From Helichrysum umbraculigerum (taxonomy: Eukaryota > Streptophyta > Magnoliopsida > Asterales > Asteraceae), in the NCBI GenBank assembly GCA_949592205.1, contig CATIUR010000005.1, positions 108,993,277 through 109,057,276 on the forward strand: DNA of 64,000 nt. The letters run 5' to 3'. Under the pieces are notes generated by a model that searched no databases, was not told the origin of the DNA, and saw only the letters and a list, made by a program, of their open reading frames with translations. Numbering within the stretch: the first letter of the stretch is position 1; each line of letters opens with the position of its first letter. Below, in pieces: positions 55,823 to 64,000 of the stretch. The translations under genes and the position numbers were made by a program.

Positions 55823-57293
55823 TGATGTCATGTAAACGGGGCTTTAGTTTTAAAAATGGAAATTACCTAACTTACTACACACAACACAAGCAAGAATACA
55901 TGATCATATATAGTATAGTTCAGTAAGTCCGAGTCGAACACAGGGAACGGATATCAATATAAACAAATTGGAAATTGCTACAATTAATTAAAGCAGTAAA
56001 AAGTGGGACGTTTTAGTTCCGATCGTACAAATGAATAACAATTATAAAAGAAATGATTTATTAAATAAAACTTAATTATAAAATAAAGAAATAATAAAAT
56101 AACTTAATTAAAATAAAAGATTAAATTCAAATGGTGAAAGAAGTACAATTGCTTAGACTAGTTTCCTCAGAATCCGATTATCACTTTATTGAATTGCTAA
56201 TATATGAACTTCATTGTGACATGACAAATGTATCAACCATCTTTGCAGGATTAATTGATTAAACACAATTAAGAAAGATATAAAGTTGTTTTCAACCCGC
56301 TAACAGTTCAATTTAACGTTATCCACCAAATTGCATTATGAATTATAACTACACCGTTTGTATGATTTATCCTTATAACTTGAATCAACAAAGTCTATAA
56401 CTATTACTAGTTATCACATTCATTGCCAATTCTTAACAATAATTGATCCTAGCCTATCAAACTCAATCTATTTAGTGATAATCATCAATTAAAACCAACA
56501 ATCATCAATAATGATCAATCAATAGAGAACTCAATCATAAATCAATGGATCATCACGCTAGGTTATCATCAAGATTCAACAATTAAACATGGATCTTCGA
56601 ATAAACATATAAACATTCATGAAATTAAATATTAACTAGCAATTCAACAATCAAATCATCATCCGAGTATTATCATCTAAGCAATTGTATGAAAAACTTA
56701 GCCACTCATATTATCACAGAAAATCAGAATCTTAAACATCTCAATATTCATAATCAAATGAAAGAAAGAAATGTATTCGAACCGAAATATCGGAATAACG
56801 ATTGAATGAATGAAAGCCCTTGAATCTTCTTGCTCTTTTTTCCTTCAAAAGCTCCAGAAAATGGTTTTATAAATGAAGAAATCGACTGGAGAAAAGAATG
56901 TGAAGTGATAACCTCAAAATGAGAGCAAAATGAAGTAATTAGGGTTTCTGCCGAATCAATCCATACGCCGTATGGATTGAAAAGCCCGTGGATCATACCC
57001 GCGTATTCTGGCGGCCCGGCTCACTTCATCCATACGCCGTATGGATTCCATACGCCGTATGGATCAGAATTTCCAACTTTTTCACCAGCGACCACCATTC
57101 TTCAATCTTTCACATTTTTAACTTCTTTTCTTCAATTCTCGCACGTTTTCAGCTTCTTTTCCGATTCAAGCTCCAGAAAATCCTAAATGCAAATATGAAC
57201 GAAATGAGTATCGAATTCAAATAAAATGCATAAGAAATTAATCAAACTAAGGGGTAATTAGTACTATAAAATAGCACATTTTGGCGTTCATCG
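55823..57293 (-). repeat. 5' LTR of TE-6
   Basis: 1,471 bp, aligned end to end with 36873-37178 plus 47629-48792. It contains the same three CCATACGCCGTATGG near-palindromes (about 56957, 57028 and 57047) and - strand TATAAAA (56865-56871), the likely promoter of the element. Confidence 0.93.
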
Positions 57294-58160
57294 GTCTCCT
57301 TTGAATCTTCTTATGCATGTGCACAGGTTCTCTATTTGCCGGTGCTGATGGTTGTTGAATGGGAAATCGGATTCTGAGAAAACTAGAACAAGCTGACGAA
57401 GTATCTCCTTGCATCCTGAGTAGAATATGAACTTCGTTTTGGAGTTACTTTTCCGTTGTTGTATCTCCCTTAGATGGATCGTAACAGAAGTAGCGATATC
57501 AAGTGGTGATTCATATGTAACCCTAAAAGGTCGTTCGCGCCTTGATTCCTCCGAAACAAGATCACTAAGTTCTTCAATCAGTAACTCAACTTGTTTTTCA
57601 ATAGTGGAGTTGATAACCATAGATCCGCTTTCTTTGGAACTAAGGTGATCTTCTCTATTTAGCAAGTCAAGCAATGATGTGAGGTCATTCATTGTCAAGA
57701 TGTTGGCACGACTGCTTGGATGTCCAGTAGTTTCTTTCATATGCGCTCTAATGGATCCCAACATCTCCCATTGTGTTGAGGTGAATGGGATGTTAGATCT
57801 TTTAAAGGCATTGTAGATCCTAGCGTAAGTCCGAATCTGTTGTAGACAGAATTGCAGTTCAGCAGGGGAACGAGCAAGCATGTTGACTACGCCGCTCATT
57901 CCTCCTACTACTTTGTCAAATCTTTGGATGAATTCTTTGAGCACTTTGTGTTCTATGATGGTTTGCAGTTGGTATCGTGTGCGTTTGGAATATTCCTCCA
58001 GTGTTTCTCTTCTCGTGGGATGATTGTGGTTACTTCCCGCCATTTCTTCCGTGGTAAATGGATTAGTTGGCGGTGTGCTTCTTTTGTTTTCTTCTTCAAT
58101 CTTTATCTTCCCAATTTCTTTCATCGTTGGTTTGTTTGCTGATGGAGATGCATTTTTCAT
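57294..58160 (-). pseudogene. Unknown TE-3 frame, N-terminal part (split by TE-6)
   Basis: 289 codons from ATG at 58160 to the TE-6 insertion; with 36568-36867 the uninterrupted frame is 388 codons. It lies in the same phase as the Gag-Pro frame, three codons after a single TGA (58173-58175), so it stands where RT would start. Composition is soluble and helical: Lys/Glu-rich N-terminus, LEEYSKRTRYQLQTIIEH, FCLQQIRTYARIYNAF and long Glu/Leu/Ser stretches. No RT, RNase H, integrase, zinc, membrane or protease motif is visible. I do not recognise the family. It could be a captured host segment, a lineage-specific accessory domain or a highly diverged Athila 3' frame. Confidence 0.7.
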
Positions 58161-58172
58161 CTCTTGTCCTAT

Positions 58173-60106
58173 TCATCGGAGGACAATCGGAAAATATGGC
58201 GTGATTGCCATTTCCTTACAAGATTTACTTTCACTTGTTGACTCTGCAGTTTCTTTGTCTTCTATGGTCTTGTCCGTGGAGATCATGTACATATCGGCTT
58301 GGTTTTCAGCGTTAGGATTGTCGATATGGAAAGTGATGGTTTCTCCCTGAGACTGCAAGCTGATGGTTTGTGCGAAGACGTTGATGATTGCCTTAGCCGT
58401 ATTCATGAAAGGTCTTCCTAGTATGATTGGGATGTGTACGTCTTCCTGAATATCCATTATTACAAAATCTGCTGGGTAAAGAAATTTGTCAATCCTAACT
58501 AAAACGTTTTTAGCTATTCCCCTAGGGTACTTGGCTGAGTGGTCAGCAAGCTGTATGGTCATTTTGGTAGGTCGAAGATTTTCTAACTCAAGCCTTTTGT
58601 AAAGCGAGTATGGCATGAGATTAACACTAGCTCCTAAATCGGCAAGAGAACAGATGATGCCTGAATTGTAAATGGAACATGGAAGAGTAAAACGTCCAGT
58701 GTCTCCGAGTTTTTCAGGATTGATATTATTCAAGATAGCTGAACATTCCTCGTTCAACGGGACATTGGGTACTTCGGGTACCTTATCCTTGATTGTAAGA
58801 AGTTTTCTGAAGTACTTTTTGGAGTGAACTTCAGAGGCGGTATCTAAGAATTTCCTATCAAGCTGAAAAGACTTAAGCTTGTCGGGTCGTTGTTTAAGAT
58901 GAGCCGGAAATGGGATTTTCCTATTTGGTGTAGACTCTAAATCCATTGTAGATGGGACAATAGGTGGTTCCTTCACCGGAGAAGAAACCGTAGATGGGCT
59001 ATGTGCTACCTGAGAGTCTTGAATATGGGAAGCCTCCTTATGGGAACTAGTTGGACTATCCTGAGGTTTAGCATTAATATGTTGTGCTAATTGTCCTAGG
59101 ATGAGATCAGCTTGGTCTTGTCTAGCTGAGATTCCTTGAATGACTTGTATCAGGGTGTCGTCAAAACTAGAGATTTGTAAGGAAGAGGGTTCGGAAGGTT
59201 GAGGTTGGTAAGTTAGTGGGCTATTCCTAGGTGGGTTAAAAGAAGGGTTAGTATTGGGTGAAGTTAGATGAGACTGAGGAATTTGGGCTGAGTGGTTCAG
59301 ATTAGCACAATTAAGGCAGGTTTGAACTTGACAGACTTGTTGTTGTTGACTTTTCAATTCCTTAATCTCCTTGGTTAGGTCTGCCACTTGCTGAGTGAGG
59401 GTTTTGATAGCTTCATTCCCGATTGTAGTAGGTGAATTCACCAGCGAGGGGTGATTTTCACTGTTCCAGTCATGGTTGTGCATTGTCATCTTCTCAATAA
59501 GGCTCCAAGCTTCATTCGCCGTACAGTCTATGAAACTACCTTGAGAAGCGGTGTCAAGTAAAGGACGGTGATGTGGGAAGAGACCATTGTAGAAAATGCG
59601 CAACTGGTCTGAACGCTCAAAACGATGATTTGGACATTTCTTAAGCAATTTCTTAAAGCGCTCCCATGCATCGAAGATCGATTCATCATGCACTTGACGA
59701 AAGTTTATGATGTTGGACCTAAACGTGGCTTGTTTTGATGGGGGAAATATTTGGCCAAAAATTTGGTTGCTAATTCTACCCAAGAGGTTATAGAGTTAAT
59801 CTCTAGTTCCTCAAACCAGGTTTTTGCATTGAGAGTGAGTGAATAGGGAAATAGGTATAGATAGACTATGTCTTGGTTAACCCCAATCGGCTTAAAAGAG
59901 TTGGATAAGGAAATGAATTTGTCAAGGTGGGAGTTGGGATCATCATTTGGTAGGCCACGGAATTGACAGAGGTTTTGGACTAACTGAACAATATGGGGCT
60001 TTAATTCAAATGAAGTTCTATCGGTTTCTGGATAGACAATTGGTCCTCCTCGACCTTCAATCAGAGGTTTAGAGTTTTCAGCGAGAGTTATACGTGTAGC
60101 TGTCAT
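58173..60106 (-). pseudogene. gag-pro: TE-3 Gag-protease (frameshifted)
   Basis: The first frame starts at about 60106 (MTATRITLAENSKP) and reads capsid sequence FELKPHIVQLVQNLCQFRGL, DDPNSHLDKF and TWFEELEINSITSW. A one-base loss in a C-run near 59740 shifts it to the frame of 58173-59783, which continues the capsid (FDAWERFKKLLKKCPNH, FYNGL). A degenerate knuckle follows (CLNCANLNH, last Cys missing), then a long Ser/Pro/Gln-rich linker and protease (LADLGASVNLMPYSLYKRL, PIILGRPFMNT). It ends at TGA 58173-58175 without entering RT. Athila/Tat-type by its protease. Confidence 0.87.
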
Positions 60107-60278
60107 AGTCTTATTGGCAGGTGGTTGACTAGTTGAGTGGATAGGGATAACGTAATTTGTGAAAATAGTGAAAGGAAGGAAAAATAAAGAAAGACGTAGG
60201 GGTCTAAGGAGAAGAGTTAATCCTAAAGGTTCACTAGCGAGTAATTTCATCTTGACGCCTAAGGATCGTACAATTGGT

Positions 60279-60296
60279 TCCCCGGCAGCGGCGCCA
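60279..60296 (-). other. Primer binding site of TE-3 (Asp-tRNA-like)
   Basis: On the - strand TGGCGCCGCTGCCGGGGA, six bases from the LTR end at 60303. Confidence 0.87.
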
Positions 60297-60302
60297 AAAA
60301 CT

Positions 60303-62665
60303 TGTTGGCGCCCGATCAGGTCGGTGTCGTTAACGATTACTAACCGGGCACCAGCAGTGGGTTGTTTTAAATTTGTAATTGCGGGGCCTAAGTTTTCCCT
60401 AACAATGCTAATCCTAAGGGTAAGCAAGTGGTAGGTATGACCTAGAGTCGTTCTTCAAACCGACTGAATTGAAACTAAGGTGAGGCAGATGAGGACTTTC
60501 AAACTAGTGAATGGTTTATAAAATAGTGGGGGTTTTGGTTTTTATATTAACTAACTTAGGCAAGTAAATAAATAAAAAGTGAAATAAAAGTAAAGCGTAA
60601 AGCAGATAAAATAAAAGATGTTTGTTAATTGTTACTCTTGGATACTTGTGATGTAAACACTAGATTCCCTACTAATTGAAATTCCATTAGCATGTCACAC
60701 CGGGAGCTAGGTTATGGTAACATTACAGAGTATTTAGAATAATAAGCAAAATCTTAATACGGTTTAATAATACTTTCATATGAACGGGAACAAAATCTTA
60801 AGGTACTAGACATAATTGAATCATATAACGATTCCTCGTCACCCTAACAGATTTGTATATTTAAAACAGTTCATTTATGACTTTAAACCAGCCCTTGTTT
60901 AAGACTACCCAATAAATCCCCTAGTTATTCACAGCGTTCCTCACTTTAAGTGGTTCAACCGCTTTAAACCTTGGCCATGTCTTGTCCTATGATAATCCCC
61001 CATGTAGCCTTGCGGTTCCATAGTTTCATACCTTCGACAAATTATATTGACACAGATAATTGACTACCTTTTAATTGGACGTCATAAAAAGGTGTTGTAA
61101 TCACGTTTATTGGTGGAAAGGCGATAGATTAATTGGAAGTTTAAAAGTCTATTTAGAAAGGTTAATTAAACTAGGTTTCTCATTTTATATATATTAGTCC
61201 GTAATATAACTACCTTCGGTCGTTACGCAGCTTCCACGTATTTGTACTACACCTAAAGTGTTTCCAACGCTATACTGAGTAACAGTCGAATAGGGGCCAT
61301 CACATTACTTCATAATATTGTATCGTTTCGTAGTATGACTACCTTCGGTCGTTCCTCGACTTCCATACATTTGTACTCCACCTTGAAGTGTTTCCAGTAC
61401 TATATCGAGTAACAGTCGAATAGGGGCCGTCATATTATTTGACGATAATTAAGACCGTTTATATTTTACTACTATGATGATCCTAAGGCAACAATCAAAC
61501 AAGAACATGCAATAAGACGATCAAAGCAATAATTCCGATCTTTAATATTTAATTATAAATCATCCCATAATTAACTAACTACATCTCAAACAAACACAAC
61601 AAGTATACTACTCTCTAATCATGGCAATAACTAAATCTAGCATAATCAATATAAACGTAATTAATTGAGATAGATAAGGATAGAAAGAACCAGGATTAAA
61701 TGCGGGAGAAAGTAGACTTGAATTAATTGACACAATTCCGAGCATACACCGAAGATTACAATGCGTTTCTTACTTTCGTTCTACCTTGAACAAGCTTCCT
61801 AACTAGCCTAATACTAATATTGAAGTAATACAAAAGAATGAGAAAGTAAAGAAAGAAAGAAATATGCTTAAAGTGTGTGCATATGGTGTGTTTTGAAATG
61901 AATCCTAAAGCCTCCTATTTATAGGTGAGCTTTGGCTCACATTAGCACCATGAGGTGCATGTTAGAAAGCTTGCCAAAAATGGTGTGTACAACACGAAAA
62001 GTAGGCGCACCGGGTACCGTACAACACGAAAAGTAGGCGCACCGGGTACCAAAAGTTACCAAAAACGGAAACCGAGGTGGGTACAGGCCAGCCGGCGGCG
62101 GTGGTGGTCCAGCCGGCGGCGGTGGTGGTGAGGCCGGCGGCGGTGGTCCCACCCCCGCCCCGTTGCGTCGTTTGTTGCTTCGTTTCTCGATTCGTGCGTG
62201 TTTTCTTCGTTATACGTCCGTTTGAGTTGATTATTTTTTTGTTGGATTCGTAATTCAAAAACGAAGATTTTGACATAAGATAGGCCCTGAGATGAGGTCC
62301 CTAGCTCCAGATATTGCGTATGGATCATTTGGATCTTCCGGCGGGCGCGAAATCTTTATTTTTTACCCGTTTTGGATGATTCTTCTTCCGTTGGATTCGA
62401 ATTTTGAAAATGAACATCTTGGAAATAATGGATGTTGATGGAGGGCACTTTAGTCTTGAAATCTCGTTTTTATGCCTTGAATCTTCAAACGTGTGTGGAA
62501 TCTTCGTTTTACGTCCGTTTTGCTTGATTTTTATCGTGCAACCTTGTTTTGACCACCTTGGCATAATGTCATTGATTTGAACCATATTTGAGTTCAAAAT
62601 GCTAAGAATCGTTCCAGAATGAGAGAGATATCGGTAGTAAAAACGTGACTTTTTACGCGATATCA
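60303..62665 (-). repeat. 5' LTR of TE-3
   Basis: 2,363 bp and continuous, which makes it the reference for rejoining the interrupted 3' LTR. - strand TATAAATA at 61916-61923 is the likely promoter. A GGC/GGT-rich stretch lies at 62080-62150. Target copy GAAAT follows at 62666-62670. Confidence 0.92.
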
Positions 62666-63038
62666 GAAATCATAAGTAATATACATACTAACAATAAATG
62701 TGTATTCAGAAAAATGAATATAGATTGTTTAAAGTAGACAAATATATTAGTAATCATTCATGAACTATATATTACATAAATAATAATAATTTTTATTTAT
62801 ACATTATAGTTATCCATGTTAATTAAATTGTTTAAATTTTTAATTTATTAAACAGATTTTTAGTATTGGTATTCTTATTTTTAAATATTAGTTTGATGCT
62901 TATTTTAAAATTTATTCAGTATTCTACTTGATGACAAGCAGAACTTAAGTGTGGGGATATTTGATAAGCATCAAATAAATAATATATATTTTATAGTAAT
63001 TTATCCCTATATTTATATACATTTTAGTGCATTTATAT
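62666..63038 (+). mobile_element. TE-2: Athila-type element (right part)
   Basis: Resumes after TE-3 with AT-rich 3' noncoding sequence, an imperfect hairpin CTTG-ATGA-CAAG (62927-62938), the polypurine tract TTAAGTGTGGGGATATT (62945-62961), and 77 bp of 3' LTR starting TGATAAGCATCAAAT (62962). TE-8 interrupts it at 63039. Confidence 0.8.
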
Positions 63039-64000
63039 TGTAACACCCCCAAATTTAATGATTTGCAGAAGCATACTTGGATGTTACTAATCAATATACA
63101 AAGCACAAGATATACAGTAAACGACCTCTAAATGAGACGTTGTAAAACGATTTCATAGGAATAAATGTTTGAAAACTTAATGTTCTCGTATACAAAATGT
63201 AGTTTCCTAGAGTCCACGCGTATGGCGGGAGATTCTATTACATAATCAACATGTACAAAAGATAATGCTGAGAATCTCCGTTAATGCAGTTTAGTTGAAA
63301 TCATGCGACTCTAGCTATGTCCCGAAGTAATCCTACTCAGTCTGTGTACCTGAGAATACATGCTAAAAGGGTCAACACGAATGTTGGTGAATCTCACAGG
63401 TTTGTAAGTAATATCAGTTTTGAACACAAGATTTCATCAGTAGTGCCCGCAGGCGTAAATCAAGTATTTGCAAATCCAGCAAATGTAAAGTAAATAAGTT
63501 ATACCGTTGCCATGAGGCTCATAATCGAAGCTTAACCCGTAAGTAATAATTTGCTCCCGTGACATGCTCGTAACTGAGCAAGCATAAGTAACGAATAATA
63601 GTCGCCCGTTTATACATAACGGTTCGTGGTAGCGCTACTACCCCGGGCGGGGAGGGTCATTTCCCTAATGGATCCATTAACTGGTGTTCGCGCTTAAGTC
63701 CATAACTAACGATATATGATGGAGAGACTTCTGTAAGTAGTAAATAACTCATGCAATTCCGTTTGATATAGTAAGCAGTTTAGTACTTGTGTTCAAGAAA
63801 AGTAAGCAATGTATCTCACCCCGTATGTAAAACAGTAAAAGAGGGGCTGTAAGACTCACCTGAGTCGAGTAGTAAGTAGTAGCAAACAGTGAGTAGTGTG
63901 TAGGTTCTCCGAACCCGTAACCTTTAAATGCCTAAACATATAAAGTTAAGTAAGTAGATGTCCCGCAAGACCATCTAGGCTAGTTGTCTACACAACTTGT
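63039..64000 (-). mobile_element. TE-8: minus-strand Tekay-type LTR, cut by the window edge
   Basis: Begins TGTAACACCCCCAAATTT, the reverse complement of the usual ...AAATTTGGGGGTGTTACA end of these LTRs. Read on the - strand it has donor CAGGTGAGT (gt from 63859), palindrome TAATGGATCCATTA (63666-63679), a GGTAGTAGCGCTACC-like hairpin (near 63630) and acceptor TTCTCAG (63350). Whether it is a solo LTR or a complete element is not visible. Target candidate TATAT (63034-63038). Confidence 0.85.

Larger units (their letters stand above)
36873..57293 (-). mobile_element. TE-6: Athila-type element, split by TE-7
   Basis: Target copies GTCTC (36868-36872, 57294-57298). LTR ends TGATG...CATCA are inverted repeats; the far right terminal base is changed (CATCG). 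On the - strand: 5' LTR 57293-55823, primer site 55816-55799, gag-pol 55653-50186, 3' noncoding region, polypurine tract near 48793-48805, and 3' LTR 48792-47624 plus 37178-36873. The LTRs differ at roughly a dozen or more positions by eye over 1.47 kb, so it is older than TE-7, consistent with TE-7 lying inside it. No env-like frame is visible. Confidence 0.93.
14859..62665 (-). mobile_element. TE-3: non-autonomous Athila/Tat-like element, split by nested insertions
   Basis: Target duplication GAAAT at 14854-14858 and 62666-62670. Read on the - strand: 5' LTR 62665-60303, primer site 60296-60279, gag-protease (60106-58173), an unknown frame (58160-57294 plus 36867-36568), noncoding 3' region with polypurine tract near 34894, and 3' LTR 34893-33903 plus 16294-14859. 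The element's own internal sequence is only about 5 kb and has no RT, RNase H or integrase. TE-4 (with TE-5) interrupts the 3' LTR; TE-6 (with TE-7) interrupts the unknown frame. Confidence 0.88.

Noticed and set aside
36873..57293. Env-like gene in TE-6, since some Athila elements carry one
   Set aside because: No frame with signal peptide or membrane segments between integrase and the polypurine tract.
60107..60427. Upstream extension of the TE-3 gag frame into the LTR
   Set aside because: It would cross the primer site and LTR end; the ATG at 60106 followed by Gag-like sequence is more plausible.

Overview
The window is plant nuclear DNA, almost certainly from a flowering plant with a large, repeat-rich genome; I cannot name the species. 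Every coding region I can identify belongs to a Ty3/gypsy LTR retrotransposon of either the Tekay/Del chromovirus type (initiator-Met-tRNA primer site, LTRs TGTAACA...TGTTACA, C-terminal chromodomain-like tail) or the Athila/Tat type (Asp-tRNA-like primer site, RT box FMDD, protease box DLGA or DFGA). I see no host gene, tRNA, rRNA or CRISPR array.

The layout is a set of nested insertions. I could reconstruct it because five insertions carry perfect 5-bp target-site duplications and the interrupted sequences rejoin across them. TE-2 is an Athila element on the + strand and the oldest layer (8023-14858, resuming at 62666-63038). TE-1, a rearranged gag-only Tekay-type element, abuts its 5' end (1-8022). 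TE-3, an Athila/Tat-like element on the - strand that lacks pol, sits inside TE-2 (14859-62665, duplication GAAAT). TE-3's 3' LTR is split by TE-4, a solo Tekay-type LTR (16295-33897, TAGAT). TE-4 is split by TE-5, a gag-only Tekay-type element in the tandem form LTR-gag-LTR-gag-LTR (18555-33582, CACAG). TE-3's coding region is split by TE-6, an Athila element on the - strand (36873-57293, GTCTC). TE-6's 3' LTR is split by TE-7, a nearly intact autonomous Tekay element (37179-47623, AATTC). TE-8 is a minus-strand Tekay-type LTR that enters the 3' LTR of TE-2 and runs off the right edge.

How they may work together: TE-7 encodes gag, protease, reverse transcriptase, RNase H and integrase, broken only by one homopolymer slip. 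TE-1 and TE-5 keep LTRs, primer site, leader, gag and polypurine tract but have no pol, so they would need enzymes from a TE-7-like partner. All three share a leader hairpin with a palindromic loop, which would suit co-packaging. TE-2 and TE-6 are Athila copies with broken gag-pol. TE-3 replaces pol with an unrecognised 388-codon reading frame in the Gag-Pro frame.

The least expected signals are: the unknown reading frame of TE-3; a hairpin with a GGA-type loop and covarying stems just upstream of polypurine tracts in both lineages; the palindromic leader hairpin; an intron-like donor/acceptor pair with covarying palindromes in every Tekay-type LTR; family-specific repeat cassettes at one fixed LTR position; and a mosaic middle LTR in TE-5 that suggests unequal crossing-over.
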